From UBA4644 sp900555855 (GTDB taxonomy: Bacteria > Bacillota > Clostridia > Oscillospirales > Butyricicoccaceae), in contig DAWAJD010000020.1 of assembly GCA_052289195.1 (NCBI GenBank), positions 1 through 42,049 on the forward strand: 42,049 nucleotides of DNA. The letters are read 5' to 3'. Below, in pieces: positions 14,256 to 21,737 of the stretch (position 1 is the stretch's first letter; the number at the start of each line of letters is the position of its first letter). Under the pieces are notes generated by a model that was given only the letters and a program-made list of their open reading frames with translations, was not told the DNA's origin and searched no databases. The position numbers were made by a program, and so were the translations under genes.

Positions 14256-15143
14256 ATGAAAACACCGATCTTCAAAGGCAGCGCTACGGCGCTGGTCACC
14301 CCCTTCGACCGGCAGGGCGAGCTGGACGAGCCGGCGCTGCTTGCCCTGATCGACTGGCAGCTCCGCTGCGGGACAGACGCGCTGGTGGTCTGCGCCACCA
14401 CGGGAGAATGCGCCACCCTCAGCGACCGGGAATGGAGCCGGGTGGTGTCTCTTGCCGTGGAGCGGGCGGCGGGAAGGGTCCCCGTCATCGCAGGCACCGG
14501 CCGCAACGACACCATCCACGCCCTGCGGCTGGGGCAGGAAGCAAAAGCACTGGGCGCCGACGCTGCCCTCACCGTGACGCCCTATTATAATAAGACCACC
14601 CAGCAGGGCCTGCTCCGGCATTATCTGTTTCTGGCGGAGGGGGTGGAGCTGCCCATGCTCCTTTACAATGTCCCCTCCCGGACGGGCATGAGCTTCCGGG
14701 CGGAGACCTATGCGGCGCTGGCGGAGCATCCCAATATCTACGGCGTCAAGGAAGCCTCCGGCGATTTTGGCCTGATCCTCAGGACCAGAGCCCTCTGCCC
14801 GGAGGATTTTGCCCTCTACAGCGGCAACGACGATCAGATCGTCCCCATTCTGGCGCTGGGCGGCCTTGGGGTGATCTCCACGGCGGCGAATGTGGTCCCG
14901 GCGGAGCTCCACGCCCTGTGCGACAGCTTTTTCCGGGGCGATCTGCCGGAGGCCAGAGCCATCCAGCTGCGGCTGCAGCCGCTGATCCAGGCGCTTTTCC
15001 TGGAGGTGAACCCCATCCCCGTGAAGGCGGCGCTAGCCGCCATGGGCCGCATGGAGGAGACCGTGCGCATGCCCCTGACGACCCTTGGCCCCGCGGCGCG
15101 CCGCGCGCTGGAGCAGGCCATGGATGAGCTTTCGCTGCGGTGA
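14256..15143 (+). CDS. dapA: 4-hydroxy-tetrahydrodipicolinate synthase
   Basis: DapA condenses pyruvate with aspartate semialdehyde, the first committed step to lysine, meso-diaminopimelate and, in spore formers, dipicolinate. The 295-residue TIM barrel has the catalytic 'ATTGE' threonine region near residue 47, the 'YNVPSRTGM' tyrosine segment near 135-143 and the Schiff-base lysine in 'GVKEASGDFG' near 163. The ribosome-binding site 'aggagg' is 6 bases before the ATG. The gene stands apart from other lysine-pathway genes and follows the germination receptor operon, so a specific role in spore dipicolinate supply is possible but inferred from position only. Confidence 0.95.
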   Translation: MKTPIFKGSATALVTPFDRQGELDEPALLALIDWQLRCGTDALVVCATTGECATLSDREWSRVVSLAVERAAGRVPVIAGTGRNDTIHALRLGQEAKALGADAALTVTPYYNKTTQQGLLRHYLFLAEGVELPMLLYNVPSRTGMSFRAETYAALAEHPNIYGVKEASGDFGLILRTRALCPEDFALYSGNDDQIVPILALGGLGVISTAANVVPAELHALCDSFFRGDLPEARAIQLRLQPLIQALFLEVNPIPVKAALAAMGRMEETVRMPLTTLGPAARRALEQAMDELSLR

Positions 15144-15160
15144 TTTTTTTTGGAAAAAGG

Positions 15161-15190
15161 CTGGAATTTTCGGGGGAAATGCCGTATAAT
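15161..15190 (+). promoter_or_regulatory. Candidate promoter of ridA
   Basis: A perfect TATAAT (15185-15190) with a weak -35 CTGGAA (15161-15166) 18 bp upstream. A small hairpin 'ggcgc-gttt-gcgcc' at about 15203-15216 lies in the leader before the ribosome-binding site. Confidence 0.5.
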
Positions 15191-15236
15191 AAGGCCAAAT
15201 AAGGCGCGTTTGCGCCGGGATTTGGAGGAAGCTTTT

Positions 15237-15614
15237 ATGCAGAAGAAGATCAATACGGAAAAGGCGCCCGGCGCCATCGGCCCCTATTCTCAGGCAGTGG
15301 AGATCGATCATGTGGTCTATACCTCCGGCCAGCTGGGCATCGACCCCGCCACCGGCGCGCTGGCAGAGGGCATTGAGGCCCAGACCCGTCAGTCGCTGGA
15401 AAATGTCAAGGCCATTCTGGCCCAGGCCGGCCTGACCATGGAAAGCATCGTCAAGACGCTGGTCTTTCTTCAGGATATGAACGACTTTGGCAAGGTCAAC
15501 GCCATTTATGCGGAATACATCCACGGCGATGTTCTGCCTGCCCGCTCCTGCGTGGAGGTGGCGGCCCTGCCCAAGGGCGGCCTGGTGGAGATCGAGGTCA
15601 TCGCCAAGAAATAA
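15237..15614 (+). CDS. ridA: RidA family enamine/imine deaminase
   Basis: A 125-residue RidA/YjgF protein. RidA hydrolyses reactive enamine and imine intermediates such as 2-aminoacrylate, released by PLP enzymes, to ketoacids and ammonia. Family signatures are 'APGAIGPYSQAV' near the N-terminus, 'YTSGQLGIDPATG', and 'PARSCVEVAALPKG', whose Arg binds the substrate carboxylate. The start at 15237 has 'ggaggaag' just upstream; the longer open frame would include promoter sequence. A strong terminator follows. Confidence 0.96.
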   Translation: MQKKINTEKAPGAIGPYSQAVEIDHVVYTSGQLGIDPATGALAEGIEAQTRQSLENVKAILAQAGLTMESIVKTLVFLQDMNDFGKVNAIYAEYIHGDVLPARSCVEVAALPKGGLVEIEVIAKK

Positions 15615-15629
15615 ACAGGCAAGAAAAGG

Positions 15630-15672
15630 AAAGCGGGCCGCCTCCGGAAGCGTTCCGGGGGCGCGCTTTTTT
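15630..15672 (+). terminator. Terminator after ridA
   Basis: A long, slightly imperfect stem 'aagcgggccgcctccggaa' / 'ttccgggggcgcgctt' with loop GCG, then a T tract. Confidence 0.85.
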
Positions 15673-15692
15673 CGGAGAAACGGGGGAGCGCC

Positions 15693-16001
15693 ATGACGGT
15701 AAGGCTGGAGGAAGGGCTGATCTATGAGATCCTTTCCCTGGTGGAGGAGATCCCTGCGGGATGCGTGGCATCCTATGGGCAGATCGCCCGGCTCATCGGC
15801 CGGGAGCGCAGCGCCCGTCTGGTGGGCAGAGTATTGAGCATGGCAGAGACTTACGGCGACTATCCCTGCCACCGGGTGGTCAACCACGCCGGGCGGCTGG
15901 CGCCCCATTTCCCGGAGCAGCGGCAGCGTCTGCTGCAGGAGGGCGTAGTCTTCCGGCGCAATGGCTGTGTGGACATGGATGCCTGCCAGTGGCGCTGCTG
16001 A
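15693..16001 (+). CDS. Small MGMT-family protein (DNA-binding domain only, catalytic Cys kept)
   Basis: A 102-residue protein with the winged-helix C-terminal domain of O6-alkylguanine-DNA alkyltransferases: 'IPAGCVASYGQIARLIG' (recognition region) and 'YPCHRVV' with the acceptor cysteine at position 59. Full-length Ogt/MGMT enzymes have an extra N-terminal domain that is missing here. Alkyltransferase-like (ATL) proteins of this size carry Trp in place of the Cys; this one keeps PCHR, so it might transfer alkyl groups or might only flag damage for excision repair. The ribosome-binding site is 'gggggagc'. It sits 20 bases after the ridA terminator, and I see no good promoter, so it may rely on read-through. 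Confidence 0.85.
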   Translation: MTVRLEEGLIYEILSLVEEIPAGCVASYGQIARLIGRERSARLVGRVLSMAETYGDYPCHRVVNHAGRLAPHFPEQRQRLLQEGVVFRRNGCVDMDACQWRC

Positions 16002-16005
16002 AGCG

Positions 16006-16058
16006 AAAAAAAAACAGACCGCCGGACCCCTGGGGGGGGGGCGTCCGGCGGCTTTTTT
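16006..16058. terminator. Bidirectional terminator between the MGMT-like gene and the minus-strand peptidase operon
   Basis: Perfect 9-bp stem 'ccgccggac' / 'gtccggcgg'. Six T residues follow on the plus side, and an A9 tract (16006-16014) gives a T tract on the minus side. The loop holds a run of ten G residues, a spot prone to sequencing error. Confidence 0.9.
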
Positions 16059-16079
16059 GATCCTTTGATGCTTTGGAGG

Positions 16080-16649
16080 TCAGCAGGCGTGGGTCGGCTT
16101 GGGGGGAAGGCCGCAGGCCAGCCTGTGGTTCAGCTCGGCAATGGTGCCTCGGTAGAGACAAGTCACCTCCGGCAGCGTCAGAAATTCCTGGGGCCGCATG
16201 AGTGAGGGCGGCTTAGAAAGCCGCACCGCACCGCTTTGCTGCAAAAGATCGGCCACGAACTGCGAGCAAAAATAGGCGTAGGCCTTCTGTCGGCGAATGC
16301 CAAGCCGGCAGGAGATCAGGCCGGCATAATCGTAGCGGTAACGGTGCCTTTCCGCCAGCATGGCCGCCGCTCTGCGGCAGACGGCGTCGTAGACCCGGTC
16401 GGAGACGGGAAGCGCCAGCAGGGCGCAGGGGATATTGGCGTGGCGGATGTAATTGCCGGCCCGCACATCCTCCTGCACAAGCCCTGCCGGGATGGGAAAG
16501 CGCCAGTAGCGCCTGGCAAAGCTACACAGCGTGGAAAGCGCAGGATCCCAGGCCAGAGCCACATGGGTATAGGCATCGCCGGTGGCCAGACGGATCACCC
16601 GGGAGGCCGCCGTTGGGACGCGAGTCAATAAAATATACAGGGTCTTCAT
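16080..16649 (-). CDS. Small NlpC/P60-like (YiiX/C92-type permuted papain fold) cysteine peptidase
   Basis: A 189-residue protein with the permuted papain-fold pattern of the YiiX/YebB (C92-like) group. A 'TGDAYTHVALAWD' segment carries the candidate catalytic His29, and 'YFCSQFVADLLQQSG' carries the candidate nucleophile Cys128. Members cleave amide or ester bonds in peptides, peptidoglycan or lipids; the substrate is unknown. No signal peptide is clear, though the N-terminus is somewhat hydrophobic. The start at 16649 is chosen because the N-terminus 'MKTLYILLTR' then fits the family and 'gggag' lies upstream. It is the third gene of a minus-strand operon, 17 bases after the M3 peptidase gene. 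Confidence 0.78.
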   Translation of the reverse strand: MKTLYILLTRVPTAASRVIRLATGDAYTHVALAWDPALSTLCSFARRYWRFPIPAGLVQEDVRAGNYIRHANIPCALLALPVSDRVYDAVCRRAAAMLAERHRYRYDYAGLISCRLGIRRQKAYAYFCSQFVADLLQQSGAVRLSKPPSLMRPQEFLTLPEVTCLYRGTIAELNHRLACGLPPKPTHAC

Positions 16650-16666
16650 GGCAGGGCTCCCGTTTC

Positions 16667-18364
16667 TCAGCCCCGGGCTTCCGCCATCAGGCGGCGCAGC
16701 AGCCCGGTAGCGCGCTCCACTGCGCCGGGCGCATAGGGCAGGGGCAGACCGGCGCCGGACAGCGTTTCGGCATAGGGCTTGCTGCCGCCGGAGGCGCACA
16801 GGGCATGATACCGGGCCCAGCCCTCAGCGGGATCGGCGTCATAATCTGCCTTTAGCTGTAGGGCGCAGACGATGGACAGGGCATAGCTGACCACATAACG
16901 GGGAAACATATAAAGCGCCATATTGGAAAAAAGATCGCAGCCGGCCAGAACCTGCTGCCGCCAAGGCTCGTTGTTCAGGGCGCGGCCAAAGGATTTTTCG
17001 ATTCGGTCAGCTTCAGAAGCCCATTCTGCCAGAGAAGCCTCTGGGTGCTCATAGAGCCAGGTTTCAAAGGTGTGGATGGAGCAGAAGGCGCAAAGCTCCT
17101 TGACAAAGCCGTAGCAGTGCTCCGTGCGGAACTGGCCGGCCTGATCGCCGAAGAAATCCCGGGCGTAGGGTAGGCTAAGAAGCTCCATGGTCTTGGAATG
17201 GATCTCCGCCAGGTCTGGGCCAAGGCCAGCATAATCCGTGGTCGGCTGGGCGCGGATGGAAAGATAGCCCTGCAGCCCATGGCCCAGCTCATGGGTGTAG
17301 ACCGTCACATCGCTGGAGGTGCCGTCGCAGTTGGCGAAGACAAAGGGCATCCGGTAGGGCGCACCCAGCATATCGCAGAAGCCCATACCGGCGATCTTGT
17401 TGGGAGAGCCCTCCACATCCAGCAGCCCGTGGCGGATCATCTCGTCGAAAAACTGTCCGGCCTCTGCGCTCAGCGCGTGATACATCCGGTCGGCGGCACG
17501 GGGAAGCTCCTCTGCTGAGACAGGTATGGCGTTTCCCTCCGGAAACACAAGCATCCGGTCGTAGGGCATCAGCTTCTCCACGCTCAGCCGCCGGCGCTGC
17601 TCCTCCTGCAGCTGAAGATACAGCGGGACGATATGGATCTGCACCTGACGGCAGAACGCGTCCAGCTCCGCCCGGCCATAGCCCAGCCGCTGCATACTGA
17701 GATCGCCGTAATCGGCGAAGCGCTCAAAGCCATTGGCCCGGGCCAACTGGTTTCTGGCACAGACCAGCTCCCGCAGCAGCGCTTCCATGGCGTCTGCCTG
17801 CGCCAAAACGGTTTTCTGCTGGGCTTCATAGGCGGCCCTGCGCCGTTCCCGGTCTGGGCTTGCAAGGGCGGCGCGCAGCTGACCGCCGCTGAGCATCTTG
17901 CCCTGGACCGAATATTTGGCGGAGGCCGCCAGCTGCTGATATTGGGCCGTCAGCTGGGCGATGCGGGCCTGCAGCTCCTTTCCGCCGGTGCGGAGCCGGT
18001 GCTCCAGCGTCAGCAGGGCGCGCAGCTGAGGCCCGAAGGCCTCGTCCACCGCCGGGGCAAAGGGACTTTCCGCGATGGCCGTTGCCAGCGACTGGCTGTC
18101 CAGCAGCTCCAGCCGGGGCAGGGTCTCCTGATATTCCTTCTGATAGAAGGCGTCGGTCACATCGTGAAAGGCGCGGATGGTGACGATGCTCTGACACAGG
18201 GCCACCTCCTGCTGGAGGGCGTCCCGCTCCCGGACCACCTGCAGCAGCTCCTCCGGGCAGGCGGCGGCTCTGGCCCGGCTCTTCAGGTCGTCATAGCGGG
18301 CCTGAAGGGCCTCGGCATCGGGACGGGTATAGGGGATATCGGAAAACATCCAATCAGGCTTCAT
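16667..18364 (-). CDS. M3 family oligoendopeptidase (PepF-like zinc metallopeptidase)
   Basis: A 565-residue cytoplasmic zinc peptidase of the M3 family, which cuts short peptides of roughly 6-20 residues. The zinc site HELGH is at 358-362, and the third ligand is probably Glu387 in 'DLAEIHSKTMELL'. The helical N-terminal region (about 1-200) that restricts access to the active site is intact, and the length is typical for the family. The start at 18364 has 'gaggag' upstream. Its first codons overlap the last codons of the MATE gene by 11 bases, so the two are translationally coupled. The coupling to an exporter is unusual for a housekeeping peptidase and hints at a peptide-related job. Confidence 0.92.
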   Translation of the reverse strand: MKPDWMFSDIPYTRPDAEALQARYDDLKSRARAAACPEELLQVVRERDALQQEVALCQSIVTIRAFHDVTDAFYQKEYQETLPRLELLDSQSLATAIAESPFAPAVDEAFGPQLRALLTLEHRLRTGGKELQARIAQLTAQYQQLAASAKYSVQGKMLSGGQLRAALASPDRERRRAAYEAQQKTVLAQADAMEALLRELVCARNQLARANGFERFADYGDLSMQRLGYGRAELDAFCRQVQIHIVPLYLQLQEEQRRRLSVEKLMPYDRMLVFPEGNAIPVSAEELPRAADRMYHALSAEAGQFFDEMIRHGLLDVEGSPNKIAGMGFCDMLGAPYRMPFVFANCDGTSSDVTVYTHELGHGLQGYLSIRAQPTTDYAGLGPDLAEIHSKTMELLSLPYARDFFGDQAGQFRTEHCYGFVKELCAFCSIHTFETWLYEHPEASLAEWASEADRIEKSFGRALNNEPWRQQVLAGCDLFSNMALYMFPRYVVSYALSIVCALQLKADYDADPAEGWARYHALCASGGSKPYAETLSGAGLPLPYAPGAVERATGLLRRLMAEARG

Positions 18365-19793
18365 GCTGCGTGGTCTCCTCTGCGATATGTGAAGTCTTAT
18401 TTTCAGCATAACATAGCTCGGGTTTCTTTGCAAGCCCGCGGAGGAAGCGGAAAAACAAAAGCGCCGCCAGCCCGCAGCAAAGAAGGTCTGCGGCGGGCGT
18501 CGCCCAGCAGGGGCCGAACACCGGAGAGACCAGCCGCAGCAGGAGCATCAGGGGGATATCCACAAGGCCCTTCCGGCAGCTGGCCAGCAGGAAGGAGCGG
18601 CGGCCCTGGCCCACGGCCTGAAAAAAGGAGACGCAGAGATAGGCCCAGGCAGAAAAGGGGGCTCCCAGCGAAAGAATCTGCAGAAAACGGGCCGCATAAT
18701 CCAGCGAAGACGAGCTTCCTCGCAGAAACACGGCGCAAAGAGCCCTTGGAAACAGGAGGCAGGCGACGGTGCAGAGGCTGGCTGTTGCCACGGAAAAAGC
18801 GGCGGAACGCGCCACCACCGCCCGCATTCGCCGGTGGTCGCCGGAGGAATAGCTGTAGCCGATCAGGGGCAAAACGCCCTGGGCCATGCCCCGGACGATG
18901 CAGTGGGCCAGCATATTCACCTTTTTTGCCACGCCGACGCCGGCCTGAACGGCGGTCCCCTGCAGGGACATCAGATGCTCCAGCACGGCGAAGGAGAGGT
19001 TTTCCAGCAGCGTCATCAGGCAGGCGGGCAGCCCGGCAGACAGCACGCCCCGGGGGATATCGTCCTCCAGCATGGCCCGGCAGGGCCGGAAGGAGAGATC
19101 GGAATGCTTCCGCCCCAAAAACAGCACCGCCCCGTAATAGAGCAGCGAGATCAGGTTGGAAAGCATGGTGGCGATGGCCGCGCCCCGGGTCTCCTGCCCG
19201 GCGGGCAGAAGGCGGAACATCAGCAGCGGATCCAGCCCGATGTTCAAAACGCCGCCCAGCGCGATGCCAAGGCTGGCCTGCAGCGACCGGCCCTCCGCCC
19301 GCAGCAGGTGGGAGAAGAGCGTGTTCAGCGCCGTGGCTGCGCCGCCCAGCACAACGGTATAAAAAAGATAATCCTGCGCTAAGCCTAAAACGGCGGGATC
19401 CGCTCCGCCCAGCAGCCGGATGAAGCTGCCGCCCAGCAGCCAGACCAGCAGCCCGTAAAGGACGGAGCACGCCGCGCAGCCCGCCAGAGAAAAGGCCGCG
19501 GTGTGCCGGGCAAGGCTGTGGCGTCTGTCGCCCAGGGCCCGGGCGATCATGCTGGCGCCGCCCACGCCGAAAAGATTTGCAAGGGCAGACAGGACCAGAA
19601 AGGCCGGCATGCAGAGGGTGACGGCGGCGATCTTTTCGTCGCTGCCGGTGAGCCCAACGAAGAAGGCATCCGCCATGTTGTAGATCACCAGAATGATCTG
19701 CCCTGCCACGGAGGGCAGGGCCAGCTTCAGGATCGCCTGCCAGACGGGCAGGGTCTCAAACAGGGCTTTTCGGTTCAGACGCTTCTGTTCCAA
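18354..19793 (-). CDS. MATE family efflux transporter
   Basis: A 479-residue protein with about 12 membrane segments in two homologous halves. The opening 'LPVWQAILKLALPSVAGQIILVIYNMADAFFVG' is typical of the MATE (NorM/DinF/MepA) family. These proteins export cationic drugs, metabolites or other small molecules with sodium or proton antiport. The start is TTG at 19793, preceded by 'aaaggaag' at a good distance; no ATG fits as well. It is the first gene of a three-gene minus-strand operon with the M3 peptidase and the small papain-like peptidase, divergent from a LysR regulator. Confidence 0.9.
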   Translation of the reverse strand: MEQKRLNRKALFETLPVWQAILKLALPSVAGQIILVIYNMADAFFVGLTGSDEKIAAVTLCMPAFLVLSALANLFGVGGASMIARALGDRRHSLARHTAAFSLAGCAACSVLYGLLVWLLGGSFIRLLGGADPAVLGLAQDYLFYTVVLGGAATALNTLFSHLLRAEGRSLQASLGIALGGVLNIGLDPLLMFRLLPAGQETRGAAIATMLSNLISLLYYGAVLFLGRKHSDLSFRPCRAMLEDDIPRGVLSAGLPACLMTLLENLSFAVLEHLMSLQGTAVQAGVGVAKKVNMLAHCIVRGMAQGVLPLIGYSYSSGDHRRMRAVVARSAAFSVATASLCTVACLLFPRALCAVFLRGSSSSLDYAARFLQILSLGAPFSAWAYLCVSFFQAVGQGRRSFLLASCRKGLVDIPLMLLLRLVSPVFGPCWATPAADLLCCGLAALLFFRFLRGLAKKPELCYAENKTSHIAEETTQHEA

Positions 19794-19847
19794 GGGGGAT
19801 CTTCCTTTCTTTTGGAAGGCGCGGGGCCTTGCAATTTCCTTGCCCGT

Positions 19848-19876
19848 ATGATATGCTGTTGGCAGGATAAAAGCAA
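19848..19876 (-). promoter_or_regulatory. Promoter of the MATE-peptidase operon
   Basis: On the minus strand: TTGCTT (19876-19871), a 17-bp spacer and TATCAT (19853-19848). Both elements lie within the inverted repeat 19848-19881. Confidence 0.65.
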
Positions 19877-19881
19877 ATCAT
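19848..19881. promoter_or_regulatory. Candidate LysR operator between lysR and the MATE operon
   Basis: Near-perfect inverted repeat ATGATATGC (19848-19856) and GCAAATCAT (19873-19881), 8 of 9 positions matching, with a 16-bp spacer. It covers the -35 and -10 of the MATE promoter and overlaps the lysR promoter, where a divergent LysR-type regulator would be expected to bind. Confidence 0.55.
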
Positions 19882-19886
19882 ATTAT
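19859..19886 (+). promoter_or_regulatory. Promoter of the lysR-type gene
   Basis: TTGGCA (19859-19864), a 16-bp spacer and TATTAT (19881-19886), overlapping face to face with the MATE promoter. Confidence 0.55.
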
Positions 19887-19920
19887 TTTTGACCATGATA
19901 AAGAAACGGAATGATGAGCT

Positions 19921-20817
19921 ATGCTGGGAACCAAAATGCAGACGCTGCTGGCCGTGGTGGAGGCGCAGAATTTCACCCGGGCGGCACAGGCGCTTTCCAT
20001 GACGCAGCCCGCCGTCAGCCACCATATCAAGCAGCTGGAGGAGGAGCTGGGCGCGCCGCTGTTTGTCCGGAGCAAAACCGGCCTGCGGCTGACAGCACAG
20101 GGGGAAATTGCGGTAAAATACGCCAGGCGGCTGAAGGCATTGGACGAAAAGCTCCATCTTGAGCTGGAAAATGCGGAGACGGGCCGCACAAGCCTTCGTG
20201 TCGGGATCACGCACACCTCCGAGAGCAATCTCACCACCGCCGTTTTGGCAAAATGCAGCAGCGAGCACCGCGGCCTGAGCATAACGATCACTACGGACAC
20301 CATAAAAAATCTTTATGAAGCCCTGGGCAATTACGAGATCGACCTGGCCATCGTGGAGGGCCCCATGACCGACCCGCAGTTTTCCTCCATGATGCTGGAT
20401 ACGGATTATCTGGTGTGCGTCATGTCGGTGGGCAATCCTCTGGCGCGGCGCGGCGCGGTGACGCTGGGTCAGCTGAAGCGGGAGCAGATGATCCTGCGGC
20501 TGCCCTCCTCCGCCACGAGGATGCTCTTTGAATCGGCGCTGGAGCGCAACGGAGAATCCATCCGGAGCTTTCATGTGGCAGTGGAGGTGGACAATATCGC
20601 CACCATCAAGGACCTGATCCGGAAGGATCTGGGCGTTTCCATCCTGCCCCGCAGCGCCTGCATGGATGAGCTGCGCAAGGGAAAGCTGGCGGCGCTGCCC
20701 ATCGAGAACCTGAGCATGGTGCGGGAGACCCGCATCGTTTATAATCGGGATTTTTCTCATTCGGAGATCCTGGACGAGATCATCCGGGCCTATCAGCAGG
20801 AGATGGACCGGCTCTGA
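19921..20817 (+). CDS. LysR family transcriptional regulator
   Basis: A 298-residue LTTR. The N-terminal winged helix-turn-helix (about residues 1-60: 'NFTRAAQALSMTQPAVSHHIKQLEEELGAPLF') is canonical, and a type 2 periplasmic-binding fold effector domain occupies about 88-295. The effector cannot be predicted. It is divergent from the MATE-M3-papain operon across a 127-bp region with an inverted repeat, the classical layout in which an LTTR controls its neighbour and itself. A short hairpin 'cggct-ctg-agccg' overlaps its stop and might end transcription weakly. Confidence 0.93.
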   Translation: MLGTKMQTLLAVVEAQNFTRAAQALSMTQPAVSHHIKQLEEELGAPLFVRSKTGLRLTAQGEIAVKYARRLKALDEKLHLELENAETGRTSLRVGITHTSESNLTTAVLAKCSSEHRGLSITITTDTIKNLYEALGNYEIDLAIVEGPMTDPQFSSMMLDTDYLVCVMSVGNPLARRGAVTLGQLKREQMILRLPSSATRMLFESALERNGESIRSFHVAVEVDNIATIKDLIRKDLGVSILPRSACMDELRKGKLAALPIENLSMVRETRIVYNRDFSHSEILDEIIRAYQQEMDRL

Positions 20818-20855
20818 GCCGCTTTATGATTTATAATAATTAAGGAGGACTGTCC

Positions 20856-21659
20856 TTGAACGGAAAGAAAATGTGGGCCAGGGAGCTGACGGCGGTCCGC
20901 TACAGCATCCCCATCCGGGCCTGCCGGACGCCGGTGCGGATCCTATTTTTCTCCGATCTCCACGGCGCAAGCTTTGGGGAGGGCAACCGGCAGCTTCTGG
21001 AGCTGGCGCTGGCCCAGCGGGCCGACTTTGCCGCCCTGCCCGGCGACCTGATCTCCCGGGACAGCCCGCCGGAGACGGTGGAGCGGGTCTGCAAGCTGCT
21101 GGCGGCGCTGGCCGGGGCCATGCCCGTGTATCTCTCGCTGGGCAATCATGAGCAGGACTATCTCGCCCACAACGGCCCGGGGCTGCGGACGGCGCTGGCG
21201 CAGACGGGCGCGATCTTGCTGGACCAGAGCTTTCGGGAGATCACCGTGGGCGGGACGGCGCTGCGCATCGGCGGCCTGAGCCGGCTGGCCTGGCGCAATC
21301 TCTCCCCGGAGGACAACACCGGCGCGTATGACTTCCTGAAGGAATATTGCGGAACAGACCGGCTGAAGCTGCTGCTTTGCCACCGGCCGGAGAGCTTTCT
21401 CCCGCCGGAAGCGGCGAAGGCCTGGCCGGTGGATCTGATCCTCAGCGGCCACGCCCACGGCGGGCTCATCGACCTTCCGGTGCTGGGGCGGCTCTATGCC
21501 CCGAAGCAGGGCCTTTTCCCGCGGCTCTGCTATGGGCTGCACCGGCTGGGAAACGACCGGATGCTCATCACCTCCGGCTTTACCGGCTCCCACGGCGTGC
21601 CCCGGCTCTGGAACCCGCCGGAGCTGGTCTGCGCGGAGCTGCGGCCGGAGGAAACATAA
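20856..21659 (+). CDS. Calcineurin-like metallophosphoesterase (YkuE-like)
   Basis: A 267-residue metal-dependent phosphoesterase. The metal-binding motifs are in order: 'SDLHG' (about 33-37), 'GDLISR', 'GNHEQD', the His of 'LLCHRPE' and 'SGHAHGG'. The family includes YkuE-like enzymes and UDP-diacylglucosamine hydrolase relatives; the substrate is unknown. The start is TTG at 20856, preceded by a strong 'aaggagga'. No ATG in frame has a better site. A TATAAT at 20832-20837 lies upstream, but I see no matching -35. No signal peptide is evident. Confidence 0.88.
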   Translation: MNGKKMWARELTAVRYSIPIRACRTPVRILFFSDLHGASFGEGNRQLLELALAQRADFAALPGDLISRDSPPETVERVCKLLAALAGAMPVYLSLGNHEQDYLAHNGPGLRTALAQTGAILLDQSFREITVGGTALRIGGLSRLAWRNLSPEDNTGAYDFLKEYCGTDRLKLLLCHRPESFLPPEAAKAWPVDLILSGHAHGGLIDLPVLGRLYAPKQGLFPRLCYGLHRLGNDRMLITSGFTGSHGVPRLWNPPELVCAELRPEET

Positions 21660-21737
21660 AAAATTTGCGAAAAAAGAGGAAATCGCAGGTTTTTGCCGTA
21701 TTACTTCTGTGGAAACCAAAGGAAAGAGGAGCACATC

